Assembly (NCBI GenBank): GCA_002084765.1
Contig: NBMB01000009.1
Coordinates: 26,415 to 90,414, forward strand
From: Candidatus Cloacimonetes bacterium 4572_55
GTDB taxonomy: Bacteria > 4572-55
Direction of reading: 5' to 3'
DNA length: 64,000 nucleotides
Shown here one piece after another: positions 27,225 through 36,595 of this stretch. Below the pieces are notes generated by a model. It searched no databases, was not told where the DNA came from, and saw only the letters and a program-made list of their open reading frames with translations. Each line of letters opens with the position of its first letter. The first letter of the stretch is position 1. The translations under genes and the position numbers were made by a program.

Positions 27225-29473
27225 TATTCGGCTCCTTTGGTCTCAAGTTTTTCTTTAAGGAGAGTCTGGGCGCGTAATCCCACATCAGCAGTTTTCACTT
27301 GATACTGCCAATATTGCTCAGCCCATAAGAAAGCGTCTTTCCATTTCCCCTCTTCAGCATATTTAAGATGGTTCTCTTCCGCAGTTTTAGCCAGGGCTAA
27401 TTGATCAAAAGCATCGTTAACCAAAGCCTCTACGTAGGAATAGTCCTGGTAATTATTTTCCTTTAACCAGGTGACAACGCTGTTGATGACGTCTTGGGTC
27501 TGCTGAATAACTACCAATTTATCTTCATAGTTTTTCTTATACCCAACCAATTGCTCCGGGGTCAACGTGAGCTCAACTTCGCCCTTTTCGCCTTTGAAGC
27601 CCTTGGGTTTTACCATAAGGATACCTTCCATTTCTAAATGGAGCGCAGAGCAGAATTCCGTGCAATAGTAAGGAAATACGCCCGAACGGTCGGCAGTAAA
27701 TGTGAGCGAAGCTGTTTTACCCGGCTCGAAACTGCCATGAATCCCATAAGTACCCACGGTAAATCCATGAGTCTCGTCTTCCGCCCGTTCCAGATTGGTC
27801 AGATGGAAAGTCACGACGTCGCCCTCATTCACTTCCACAATTTCTGGAGTGATGTGGGAACGGATCATGGTGCCAAAGACATGAACTCGGTTGCCTTCTC
27901 GGTCAATTTTTTCTTGACCGGCAACGGTTTTAAACGGTGAGATCTCACCGGTGCGGGTATTTGTTCCCAGCGCGTATCGAATGATCGGCTTAATCGTTGT
28001 CCTCAGCACCGAGACGGACCCATACAGGTTCGCCTGAGGAACGCTCATGGTATAAATATCTTTCATATTATCGCCAGAAATATCAATAAGGTGCTGAAAA
28101 TTGGGTCGAACCGGGCCAATGTTTACAAAATTTTTGTATTGCCCTTCTTTGTCAACCGCAATCAGATAATTGGAATGCGGCTCAGCAGAAAGACCCTGGG
28201 GCGTCATTAACTCACTGGGAGGAAATGAAAGGGCCAATTCCGATTCAACGTCTTTGCTGTCATAGTTCCAGCGAATAATTTTCTTATCGCCAAAAGCCGA
28301 TGCATACGCAACGCCAGAGCGATAATCAAAAGCAATATCATGGACCTGATTGCCTAATTTTACGGACCCGTCTAAAAACTGATCATACGTGGCAACCGGT
28401 ATCCCGCCAATAGCGTTGCCCGTTGCGGCGTTGGCAAGTTTTGCATAATCCATAACCAGTGCTTCATCGTTCGCTACGATAAAGTATTTTCCATCTGGAG
28501 TGGTTTTTACTTTTTTAGCTCCGCTGGGAATTTCAATTAGCATAACAGCACCCGCGGCAACCGCGTCGCTTGTCGTCACTACAGAAGTCAGATTCACGGT
28601 TTTTTTAGTCAGCCCTTCCAATTTCGGATAATTCACTGCGTAAACATACGATTTTCCATCTTTATCAGCCAAACCAACCACCCATCCATGACTTGACTTC
28701 CGACCAGTGTCAAAATATTTCATGGTTAACGGCGGCAGTTCTAAGGTGAATGACTCATCTTTAATCATCCGTCCAATATGATGGCCCGATTCGGTTGCGT
28801 GATCCGGGTCTTCAAATTTCCAAAATGTAATACCCGATTTGAATTTGGAGTCGTATTCAGCCTCCATATCCGCGGTCCGAAAATCCCAAGTGGTGGGATA
28901 TTGACTCGTCTGAATCACATATTCTGTGTTCTCGGTCACAGCAACGCCAGGATGGGTGCTGATGAACAGCGGATGCATTAAAACTTGCTTGGTTTCAAAA
29001 TCGTCCAAACCGAGTAACGCGATACGTGAGTTGGCTCCGTCGGAATAAAATAGGTATTTTCCGTTGTACTTTCCACCGGTCTCGGAAAAAGCGGGATACC
29101 GCATATCGCCATAGCCGTAAACACGGTTATCCAGCGATCCTTTTTTCAGCATCAGCACACTTTCGTCGTCAAAGCCGTAGCCCTGCCACGGTTCCGGTGT
29201 AAAAACGCCCACATACTTGTAAATGCGCATGGACGGCATACCGTAAACAACCATAGTGCCGGAATTACCAGTCCCAGCAAAAGCAAAATACTCGTCACGA
29301 CCCCCGCGGGGCATAAACGTTTTGATGGCGGCTAACACGTCGTCATCATCCAGATTACGCGCTTGCTTTACATTGTCAAGATGCGTCTGTTGCCCAATGG
29401 AAACGCCGCTAAACAATACAAAAAGAGCCAGAATGACCCCCGTCAGGATAATCGGAATAGATTTAAAATTCAT
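27224..29473 (-). CDS. nosZ: N2O reductase paralogue with intact CuA site and degenerate CuZ site (NosZ1)
   Basis: A 749-residue exported protein (Sec signal FKSIPIILTGVILALFVLF). The NosZ propeller is recognisable (YPAFSETGGKYNGKYLF) but five of seven CuZ histidines are replaced: Arg125 and Tyr126 for the His-His pair (GDMRYP), Lys320 (GAKKVK), Glu421 (SELMTP) and Tyr484 (NLYGSV). Only His174 and His378 remain. The cupredoxin domain has all CuA ligands: His569 (DETHGF), Cys604, Cys608, His612 and Met615 in YYCTEFCSALHLEM. Glu606 replaces the usual NosZ Trp between the cysteines, as in cytochrome oxidase subunit II. A helical extension of about 125 residues (625-749) replaces any cytochrome domain. 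The ATG at 29473 has a GGAGG SD; the upstream TTG (29488) lies within it. I infer the electron-entry half of a heterodimer with NosZ2. Confidence 0.93.
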   Translation of the reverse strand: MNFKSIPIILTGVILALFVLFSGVSIGQQTHLDNVKQARNLDDDDVLAAIKTFMPRGGRDEYFAFAGTGNSGTMVVYGMPSMRIYKYVGVFTPEPWQGYGFDDESVLMLKKGSLDNRVYGYGDMRYPAFSETGGKYNGKYLFYSDGANSRIALLGLDDFETKQVLMHPLFISTHPGVAVTENTEYVIQTSQYPTTWDFRTADMEAEYDSKFKSGITFWKFEDPDHATESGHHIGRMIKDESFTLELPPLTMKYFDTGRKSSHGWVVGLADKDGKSYVYAVNYPKLEGLTKKTVNLTSVVTTSDAVAAGAVMLIEIPSGAKKVKTTPDGKYFIVANDEALVMDYAKLANAATGNAIGGIPVATYDQFLDGSVKLGNQVHDIAFDYRSGVAYASAFGDKKIIRWNYDSKDVESELALSFPPSELMTPQGLSAEPHSNYLIAVDKEGQYKNFVNIGPVRPNFQHLIDISGDNMKDIYTMSVPQANLYGSVSVLRTTIKPIIRYALGTNTRTGEISPFKTVAGQEKIDREGNRVHVFGTMIRSHITPEIVEVNEGDVVTFHLTNLERAEDETHGFTVGTYGIHGSFEPGKTASLTFTADRSGVFPYYCTEFCSALHLEMEGILMVKPKGFKGEKGEVELTLTPEQLVGYKKNYEDKLVVIQQTQDVINSVVTWLKENNYQDYSYVEALVNDAFDQLALAKTAEENHLKYAEEGKWKDAFLWAEQYWQYQVKTADVGLRAQTLLKEKLETKGAE

Positions 29474-29525
29474 AGTGTCCTCCCTCAAACCTCATCATTT
29501 CCTCCTTACTAAACAGTTAGTGTAA

Positions 29526-30407
29526 TTATTCTTCTTTTACAACGCCTTCATCAACATCTTCATTCTCTATCACACCTTCTTCGGACTCCTCTGCTGACTC
29601 AACTTCCTCCACTGCCTTTTTATCTTCCAGAGGATATTTGACTTTTTCACCCTCTGGTGCTTTGGCAACTTGCGGCGTGGTTCCATGCATGGTTAATATG
29701 AAGCTGGATACCTTCACAATATCTTCATTTTTCAACGTTCCCCGCCAGGGAATCATTCCTTTTGATGGATTGCCAAAGTTGATAATTTTCACCACGTTTT
29801 CTATGCCAGCACCATGAATCCAGTGATCATCTGTTAAATTTGGTCCAACAATTCCGCCTCCGTCGGGCGCATGGCAACTGGCGCAATTTTTTAGAAAAAT
29901 TTGTTTTCCAGCCGCCAAACTGGCTTCATCCATAAGCGCGACAATCGAAATCGATTCAACAGGAGCCTGTATCTTGATCAACCCTCCGGTAATGAGCTTA
30001 TCATACAAGCCGGGAAATGTTGCTCTCAATTTTTTCAGAGTTTCCGCATCGGACCGGCTCATCGCGTACATGATTAAATCGTTCGCCTCGGCATTTGATC
30101 CGATATAATTTTTCAGTTTCTCCCGAACAAACGGCGTCACACTGTTTTCTATATCATACATAGGCGAATGATACTCGCTGAAAATACCACCGGAAACTCG
30201 GGTCGGACGCCAATTCGGGTCCATCTCTCTCATATATTCATCCCGTGAGAGGTCTCCGATGTCCAACACATGGAAATATGACAAATATACGAATGAAAAC
30301 ATAATTGTCAAATAAAAAATGTTTAGCGACCAGGTGGGTATCTTGTTATTAAGCACCCGGATGTTGTCATACGTATGATCTTCCAGGACGTTTTTATTCG
30401 TGTCCAT
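29526..30407 (-). CDS. ccoP: CcoP-like membrane cytochrome c, single heme
   Basis: A 293-residue protein. Its N-terminus matches the CcoP/FixP anchor (YDNIRVLNNKIPTWSLNIFY, one helix about residues 25-47). It has one cytochrome c domain with CASCH (175-179), PNLTDDHWIHG typical of CcoP, and an axial Met at about 218 (KGMIPW). Standard CcoP has two hemes; the second domain is absent and a highly acidic tail follows (EEVESAEESEEGVIENEDVD). ATG at 30407 with a GAGGATC SD; the longer TTG form lacks one. It lies between ccoNO and nosZ1, 52 bases before nosZ1. In context it may carry electrons from the degenerate CcoNO or complex III toward NosZ, the acidic tail being a possible docking arm (inference). 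Confidence 0.85.
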   Translation of the reverse strand: MDTNKNVLEDHTYDNIRVLNNKIPTWSLNIFYLTIMFSFVYLSYFHVLDIGDLSRDEYMREMDPNWRPTRVSGGIFSEYHSPMYDIENSVTPFVREKLKNYIGSNAEANDLIMYAMSRSDAETLKKLRATFPGLYDKLITGGLIKIQAPVESISIVALMDEASLAAGKQIFLKNCASCHAPDGGGIVGPNLTDDHWIHGAGIENVVKIINFGNPSKGMIPWRGTLKNEDIVKVSSFILTMHGTTPQVAKAPEGEKVKYPLEDKKAVEEVESAEESEEGVIENEDVDEGVVKEE

Positions 30408-30459
30408 ATATCGATCCTCATTATTTTTTGGCGATGAAACCAATAAGGGGCATTATATT

Positions 30460-32592
30460 TTATTTCTTCTCGGTTTCCTTAACTTTAATATCTGTTCCCA
30501 ACCGTTGTAAATAGGCAATCAATGCGATAATTTCCCGATTTGGCTCAACTTTTACCCGAGAATCTTCCATTCCTTCAGCAAGATTCAATGCCTGAAGTTT
30601 CATATCTGGAATCGCAAATTGATCATACCCTTTGGAATATGGCACTCCAAGAATTTGCATTGCCCTGATTTTTGCATCAGTGCTGGAGATATCCAATTCA
30701 TTGGTTATCAACCAGGGATAAGCGGGCATTGTCGAGCCGACAGACATCGATTTCGGATCTTGTATATGGGTATAATGCCAGGCATCCGGATATTTTCCAC
30801 CGATCCGCTGCAGGTCGGGTCCGTTTCGTTTTGAACCCCATTGGGATGGATAATCATAGATAAATTCTCCTGCCATGGAGAACTCGCCGTTCCGTTCCGT
30901 TTCACTCCGTAGGGGGCGTATCTGCTGGGTATGACAGGTATTGCAGCCTTCGCGAATGTAGATATCCCGACCCTCTAATTCCAGAGGAGTATAGGAGTTC
31001 ACGCTGTCAATGGCAGGAACGTTGCGTTCGACCAGGAACATAGGAATAATTTCGACCAACCCACCAATAACCGCGATAATGGTGAGAACGACAAAAAATC
31101 GAATAGGCTTGAAATGGATACAACAGCCTGCAGAACCTTTATTTTGATGCGCTGTGGACAATTTCTCCAGGGCAGGGGCTTCTGCCTCTTCTTCCTTAAC
31201 CAAGCTCCCAACCTTGACCGTGATAGCCAGGTTCACCACCATCATAACAGCTCCCATCAAGTAGAGCAGCCCGCCAACCGCTCGAACGATATAAGCTGGT
31301 GTTACGTGAAGCACAGTATCCATAAAAATGGGATATTGCAGATAACCTTCTGACGTAAATTCTTGCCACATAAATCCTTGAGTAACTCCAGCCCAGTATA
31401 GAGGAATCGTGTAGATAAGAATTCCTGAAACAGCAAGCCAGAAATGAATATTTGTCAGTTTTTGCGAGAAAAGTTTGGTATTATATATTTTTGGAATCAG
31501 CCAGTATAAAATGGCAAAAGTAAGTAACCCATTCCAGCCCATTGCGCCGATATGCTTTTCTGCAATCGCTAAATCCGTATTGTGAGCAAATGCGCTTATG
31601 CTTTTAACAGACAGAAACGCAGCGTCAAAAGCTGAAATCCCAAAAAAAATCAGCGCAGCTGCCATCATTCTTAGGATTGGATCTTTCCATACCTGATTGC
31701 AATCGCCCTTCAAAGTCAGCAGACCGTTTGCCATGCCGCCTAATGCTGGAGCGAAAACCATTAATGAAAAGACCATGCCCAAAGATTGCAACCAATCCGG
31801 TATTGATGTAAGAAGTAGTTGCTGGGGTGCCGCCCAACTATACAGAAAAACCATGGCTCCAAAATGTCCAATTGCCAACCGATAGGAATATACAGGTCGA
31901 TTTGCCGCTTTTGGCACGAAATAATACATCAAGCCGAAATAGGGCATTATCAAAAGGAAAGTCGACAGGTTATGTCCATAAAAACATTGCACCAGAGCGT
32001 CCTTAGCTCCTGAAAAAACGGGATAGCTCTTGAAAAGAGTCACCGGTATTTCAACGGAGTTAAATATATGGATAATAGCGATAGTAAAAAAAGAGACTAC
32101 ATAGAACCAGATCGCTATATATATTTTCCGCTCTCGTCGCTTTGAGATCGTCCCGATCATATTCACGCCGAAAACGATCCAGATAATCGTTATTAAAATA
32201 TCAATAGGCCATTCCAGTTCCGCGTATGCTTTCCCTGTCGTAAATCCCAGAGGTATGGTGATAACAGCGCATAAAATGATGAATTGCCAGCCCCAAAAAT
32301 GCACTATTGAGAGCAAATTGCTAAGCATTCTCGCTTTTAAAAGCCGTTGCAATGAGTAATAAACGCCCATAAATATGGCATTACCAACTAAAGCAAATAT
32401 CGCTATATTGGTGTGCAGGGGTCTCAAATGGCTGAATGACAAAAACGGAATTCCAAAATTTGTTTCTGGAATAAACGTTTGCAGGGCAAGAACCAAACCT
32501 ACCAGAAATCCTACCACGCCCCAAAAAATGGTCGCATAAGCAAAATTTCGAACAATCTTATTGTCGTAATAAAAGGTTTCAATTTTTGCCAT
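30460..32592 (-). CDS. ccoNO: CcoN-CcoO fusion of cbb3 type with lost CuB/heme b3 ligands
   Basis: A 710-residue fusion: CcoN about residues 1-465 (12 or more helices) and CcoO 490-710 with monoheme CNTCH (550-554) and likely axial Met622. The CcoN part aligns without gaps to Pseudomonas cbb3 numbering. Low-spin heme b ligands His60 (RPLHTN) and His347 (KHIGAMGW) are kept. Of the CuB ligands only His207 (YGHN) remains; the His257-His258 pair is Gln-Gln (APQQLLLT). The heme b3 ligand His345 is Glu345 (AIAEKH). Tyr251 (FLYSW) is kept and Glu323 is Asp. It therefore cannot form the usual O2-reducing centre. Fusion of CcoN and CcoO is common in Bacteroidota-type bacteria; this loss is not. It lies between actF and ccoP. 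A heme b electron wire, quinol-oxidising module or supercomplex scaffold are possible roles. Confidence 0.92.
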   Translation of the reverse strand: MAKIETFYYDNKIVRNFAYATIFWGVVGFLVGLVLALQTFIPETNFGIPFLSFSHLRPLHTNIAIFALVGNAIFMGVYYSLQRLLKARMLSNLLSIVHFWGWQFIILCAVITIPLGFTTGKAYAELEWPIDILITIIWIVFGVNMIGTISKRRERKIYIAIWFYVVSFFTIAIIHIFNSVEIPVTLFKSYPVFSGAKDALVQCFYGHNLSTFLLIMPYFGLMYYFVPKAANRPVYSYRLAIGHFGAMVFLYSWAAPQQLLLTSIPDWLQSLGMVFSLMVFAPALGGMANGLLTLKGDCNQVWKDPILRMMAAALIFFGISAFDAAFLSVKSISAFAHNTDLAIAEKHIGAMGWNGLLTFAILYWLIPKIYNTKLFSQKLTNIHFWLAVSGILIYTIPLYWAGVTQGFMWQEFTSEGYLQYPIFMDTVLHVTPAYIVRAVGGLLYLMGAVMMVVNLAITVKVGSLVKEEEAEAPALEKLSTAHQNKGSAGCCIHFKPIRFFVVLTIIAVIGGLVEIIPMFLVERNVPAIDSVNSYTPLELEGRDIYIREGCNTCHTQQIRPLRSETERNGEFSMAGEFIYDYPSQWGSKRNGPDLQRIGGKYPDAWHYTHIQDPKSMSVGSTMPAYPWLITNELDISSTDAKIRAMQILGVPYSKGYDQFAIPDMKLQALNLAEGMEDSRVKVEPNREIIALIAYLQRLGTDIKVKETEKK

Positions 32593-32718
32593 ACTTATTT
32601 TCTCCTCGCTTAAAAAATATTTCTCTTAACGGTAACATGTGAATAAAATGCGCCTTTTCCGTTTTTTGATATTTCGGAATTTGTGTTTTATCCGATATTA
32701 TAAACACTAAAATAACCC

Positions 32719-33909
32719 TTAACTGTATGGAACCTCATGCTTTACAGATTTCATAAATTTTGGATCGCGATATGGCGTTATCGCGTGTTTGCCAAACTGA
32801 GTCCAGAAGAGCCACATAAAAATACCGCCGATTCCAATCAGTGATGTCAGGTCAAAAATGCTAAACTTGATTCCCGTTTTATGCAGTGTGGGCATAACCA
32901 CCCAATATAAATCAATCCAGTGCATCGCTAAAATAAAAAGAGCCATATATTTCAGATACGTAAAATTCCGCTTTGAATTTCGGGTCAATAGACCGACAAA
33001 AGGAATTGCAAAATGCCCGATCACAAGGGTTTTGTTCAGAATGGACCAGGTTCCTTGGGAACGCTGTAGATAAAAAATGGTCTCCTCCGGGATATTTGCA
33101 TACCAGATCAGCAGGTATTGCGAGAACGCCATGTATCCCCAAAAAATAATAAACCCAAAGGTGAATGTCGCCAGATTATGATAGTGTTCGACAGTGATTA
33201 TCTCATTCATTACACCGCGTTTGTTTAAATACAGCCCGAAATAGATCATAAATCCCAATACGCCAACTAATCCGCCTGAGAAGAAGTAGAGTCCAAAAAT
33301 TGTCGAATACCAGTGGGGGTATAAGGACATGATCCAGTCAAACGACGCAAAGGTTGTGGTCAAAGCAAAGATAATCATGCTCGGAGCACTGATTTTCCTT
33401 AACTTCTGAATCTGGTCTATGGTTGCGCCAGAATCCATTACAATGGATGTTTTATAGAGCTTTTGCGCGATCAGATACCATATCCCAAAGTAAAACGCTG
33501 TGCGAATGGCAAAGAACGGAATATTTAAATACCCAACTTTTTTGCTTAAAATAGGGTCAGTAGCGACGTCGGCAACATGAGACCAGTGATATAAATGGTG
33601 GACTCCAAACAGAATTGGGATAAAAAAAACTGCTAAAATCGGCAGAATTTTAATGAGCGTTTCCAGAATCCGTCGGATTGCGACGCCCCAAATCGTCCCA
33701 GTAAGGTGGAATAATAGCACAAAAAATAACGCGCCAAGCGCGATAGAAACCCAGAACAGATATGCGATGAGATAGGAAAAGAAAAACTGATCTGTATTTA
33801 TAAAATAACCGACAGCCGTTACTAAAAGACCCAAAATACCGATTATCAAGGATCGTTTTTGCACGGATTTAAATTCTGTTAATTTAAAAGTAGTCGCATC
33901 GAATTTCAT
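32719..33909 (-). CDS. actF: ActF, alternative complex III membrane subunit
   Basis: A 396-residue polytopic inner-membrane protein with about ten helices, starting MKFDATTFKLTEFKSVQKRS. It matches the ActF-type quinol:cytochrome c oxidoreductase subunit; the segment FGVHHLYHWSH followed by DPILSKKVGYLNIPFF is characteristic. ActF is related to ActC/NrfD but lacks a clear quinol site in known structures. It is the last act gene, 66 bases after actE, and lies 126 bases before ccoNO on the same strand. Confidence 0.88.
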   Translation of the reverse strand: MKFDATTFKLTEFKSVQKRSLIIGILGLLVTAVGYFINTDQFFFSYLIAYLFWVSIALGALFFVLLFHLTGTIWGVAIRRILETLIKILPILAVFFIPILFGVHHLYHWSHVADVATDPILSKKVGYLNIPFFAIRTAFYFGIWYLIAQKLYKTSIVMDSGATIDQIQKLRKISAPSMIIFALTTTFASFDWIMSLYPHWYSTIFGLYFFSGGLVGVLGFMIYFGLYLNKRGVMNEIITVEHYHNLATFTFGFIIFWGYMAFSQYLLIWYANIPEETIFYLQRSQGTWSILNKTLVIGHFAIPFVGLLTRNSKRNFTYLKYMALFILAMHWIDLYWVVMPTLHKTGIKFSIFDLTSLIGIGGIFMWLFWTQFGKHAITPYRDPKFMKSVKHEVPYS

Positions 33910-33975
33910 AAAACTCTCATCGTTAAATTTATTTAAGGGTGTTTGTGGTCGATTTTAATGAGTTATGGATAATTA

Positions 33976-34611
33976 TCATTTGGTCAAAAGCGAGTCGCTC
34001 TCCTCCACCCTCATAGTGTCAATAACGACAGGTCGCGAGTCTTGCAAAAAATTGACATAACCGACAATTGCCCAGCGATCTTCCACTGGTATTTGATGAT
34101 CATAGGCGGGCATATTTTTCACCCCTTTGGATATAATATCAAATAGCTGACCATCGGAATATTCTCTTACCTTGGCATCATAATAGCTGGGCGGGGCAGG
34201 ATATGTCTCAGAAATAATCGTCCCATCGCCATCGCCTTTTTCGCCATGGCAGGGAGTGCAAAAAATAGCGAATCTTTTCTCCCCGCGGCTTAACGTCTGC
34301 CCGTCAAAAACAACCGGAGCTTTTGCTACGAATTCTCCATCTTCTGTTTTGCCATAAAAGTATTCGCTGTCTTCAAATAATTCTGTCGTAGCTACGACGC
34401 CATTTATGGGCATTCGATTTACAGAACCATTGGCAAAAAAATAACTTTTGCTATTTGCCTTATATTTTTCTTGGGAATCCATATTTGGATTTATGTGGAT
34501 GGGCGTTTTTTCGGATTTCGTTTTTTTCGAACAGGAAAAAACTGTCCCTATTAGCGAGATTAACAAGAAAGATATAATTAAACAGGAAATAGATCGTTTT
34601 TTCATTCTCAT
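33976..34611 (-). CDS. actE: ActE, monoheme cytochrome c lipoprotein of alternative complex III
   Basis: A protein of about 211 residues with a lipoprotein signal (SFLLISLIGTVFSC). It has one c-type heme motif CTPCHGEKGDGDG with an axial Met in GVKNMPAYDHQI, and the ActE-type upstream region NGSVNRMPINGVVATTE. It is the likely exit cytochrome of the complex on the periplasmic side. The start is ambiguous: a TTG overlaps the actD stop (34626), and ATGs lie at 34611 and 34605; I took 34611. The order actD-actE-actF matches known ACIII operons. Confidence 0.88.
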   Translation of the reverse strand: MRMKKRSISCLIISFLLISLIGTVFSCSKKTKSEKTPIHINPNMDSQEKYKANSKSYFFANGSVNRMPINGVVATTELFEDSEYFYGKTEDGEFVAKAPVVFDGQTLSRGEKRFAIFCTPCHGEKGDGDGTIISETYPAPPSYYDAKVREYSDGQLFDIISKGVKNMPAYDHQIPVEDRWAIVGYVNFLQDSRPVVIDTMRVEESDSLLTK

Positions 34612-34622
34612 AAGATTTTTTC

Positions 34623-35165
34623 TCAATCGTTATCAATCAGAAATTCTATGTTTTTCCCACCAATCGATATAAGGAAATTTTTTGCGTCATCATCCGCATA
34701 TTTTGCGTCCGTGGCTTCGATGCTTACGAAAAAGCCATTGTCTGATACTTTGGAAAAGTTGTCAGAATAAAAGACAGGGTGATGGTAACGCGGCAGTTTA
34801 TTTAATGCCAGCATTCCAAATAAAGATGTAAATGCAGAAAAAAGTATCATTAACGCGAATGCAACAACGCCAAAAGCCGGGTAGCTAAAAAGCGGTTTTC
34901 CAGAAATCACCAGCGGATAGGCAATGACGCTCGTCCATCCTTCAAAGAGGAACCCAAAGATAGCCATTATAAAAGCAACCGGTCCCACGATCCATCCCAA
35001 GATTGACCTTTTCTCGCCCATTGCTCGATCCATACCGTGTATCGGGAACGGAGAATGACAATCAAAATCATTATAATTCGCGTCCCGTAACTTTTCTGCC
35101 GCATGTATTAACTCAGCAGGATTTTCAAATTCGGCTAAAATTCCTTCTGATTTTCTGTTATTCAT
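34623..35165 (-). CDS. actD: ActD, membrane subunit of alternative complex III
   Basis: A protein of about 180 residues. Its N-terminal soluble part ([20 protein letters not shown]) and two helices ([18 protein letters not shown] and [20 protein letters not shown]) match ActD (DUF3341). The motif [14 protein letters not shown] is conserved in the family. The C-terminal soluble domain includes [11 protein letters not shown]. The ATG at 35165 overlaps the actC stop by eight bases; the longer frame to 35222 would overlap actC by 65. It stabilises the ActC-ActF membrane core. Confidence 0.88.
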   Translation of the reverse strand: MNNRKSEGILAEFENPAELIHAAEKLRDANYNDFDCHSPFPIHGMDRAMGEKRSILGWIVGPVAFIMAIFGFLFEGWTSVIAYPLVISGKPLFSYPAFGVVAFALMILFSAFTSLFGMLALNKLPRYHHPVFYSDNFSKVSDNGFFVSIEATDAKYADDDAKNFLISIGGKNIEFLIDND

Positions 35166-36576
35166 CGCGGCTCCTGTTTTTCGTAATTTCATAATAATGC
35201 GGGTCAGCCTGTGGCAAAACACCTTTTACTTCCGCTATGGATATCATTGGCAAAAAACGAATAAATAATAGAAACAGAGAGAAAAATAAGCCAAAAGAAC
35301 CGATTAACAGGCTTATGTCCCAAACCGTAGGACTGTAGTAATCCCAACTGGATGGAAGGAAGTCGTTTGCCAATGAACTCACAGTAATCACAAATCGTTC
35401 GAACCACATTCCGATATTCACAAGTATGGAAATTACAAACATAATCGGCACGCTTGTTCTGATTTTTTTGAACCAAAATAGTTGCGGGATTATGACATTG
35501 CAGCTCACCATTATCCAATATGCCCAGGCATAAGGGCCAAAAGCGCGGTTGACAAAGGTAAAGCTCTCAAACACATTGCCGCTATACCAGGCGACAAAGA
35601 ATTCGATTGCATACGCATACCCCACCATCATACCGGTAAGCATGATGATTTTGGTCATTTTTTCCAGGTGGTTGACAGTAATTATATGCTCTAATTTATA
35701 GACTTTTCTGGCAATGATCGCCAATGTCATCACCATGGCAAATCCTGAAAAAATTGCGCCGGCGACAAAATACGGCGGGAAAATTGTGGTGTGCCATCCC
35801 GGGATCACAGCACTTGCAAAATCAGCACTCACAACACTATGCACTGAAAGCACCAACGGCGTGGATAAAGCGGCTAATAACAGGTAGGCAAATTCGTAAT
35901 TTTTCCATTGCTTATTACCGCCTCGCCAACCTAATGCAAAGATAGCCAGTATCATTTTGCGAAAGCGGGTTTTCGCACGGTCGCGCAGGGTTGCCAAATC
36001 CGGAATCAATCCGGTGTACCAAAACATCAAAGAAACGGCAAAATAGGTGCCCACCGCGAACACATCCCAGAGAAGTGGACTGCGAAAATTGGGCCACATT
36101 GCCATTTGGTTCGGCAGGGGAAACATGTAATAAGCGATCCAAATTCTTCCCACATGAATGCCGGGAAAAATCAGGGCGCAAACTACGGCAAAAAGTGTCA
36201 TAGCTTCCGCGAAACGGTTAATAGAGGTGCGCCATTTCTGCCGAAAAATAAACAGAATCGCGGAAATTAATGTCCCAGCATGTCCAATCCCTACCCAGAA
36301 CACAAAGTTGACAATAGACCAACCCCAACCAACCGGATTATTAACTCCCCAGATTCCCACTCCTTCCCAGAATAGAAATCCCATAGAGCCAAAAAACATC
36401 AGGGCTAATGAGGATGTTAAGCCCAGGAGTATAAACCAGATCTTGTTGGTTTCCCCCTCTACAATGCCGCTAATTTTTTCTGTAATCGAACTGAATGTTT
36501 GATTACCGGTTATTAGTGGCTCTTCATCTAATAATAATGTTGTTGTGTCTTTTACGCTCACTCCGCATACTCTCAT
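35158..36576 (-). CDS. actC: ActC, NrfD-like quinol-oxidising subunit of alternative complex III
   Basis: A 472-residue membrane protein of the NrfD/PsrC family with about ten helices. The first helix region has [20 protein letters not shown] and later [24 protein letters not shown], both typical ActC signatures (given here without longer runs). ActC holds the menaquinol-binding site in known ACIII structures and may take part in proton translocation. The C-terminal [18 protein letters not shown] is also conserved. It starts 20 bases after actB and overlaps actD. Confidence 0.92.
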   Translation of the reverse strand: MRVCGVSVKDTTTLLLDEEPLITGNQTFSSITEKISGIVEGETNKIWFILLGLTSSLALMFFGSMGFLFWEGVGIWGVNNPVGWGWSIVNFVFWVGIGHAGTLISAILFIFRQKWRTSINRFAEAMTLFAVVCALIFPGIHVGRIWIAYYMFPLPNQMAMWPNFRSPLLWDVFAVGTYFAVSLMFWYTGLIPDLATLRDRAKTRFRKMILAIFALGWRGGNKQWKNYEFAYLLLAALSTPLVLSVHSVVSADFASAVIPGWHTTIFPPYFVAGAIFSGFAMVMTLAIIARKVYKLEHIITVNHLEKMTKIIMLTGMMVGYAYAIEFFVAWYSGNVFESFTFVNRAFGPYAWAYWIMVSCNVIIPQLFWFKKIRTSVPIMFVISILVNIGMWFERFVITVSSLANDFLPSSWDYYSPTVWDISLLIGSFGLFFSLFLLFIRFLPMISIAEVKGVLPQADPHYYEITKNRSRDE

Positions 36577-36595
36577 TTAGTTGGTTAACGTCTAT

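Noticed and set aside
30460-32592. Calling this a functional cbb3-type cytochrome oxidase
   Set aside because: Two CuB histidines and the heme b3 histidine are replaced, so an O2-reducing label would mislead.
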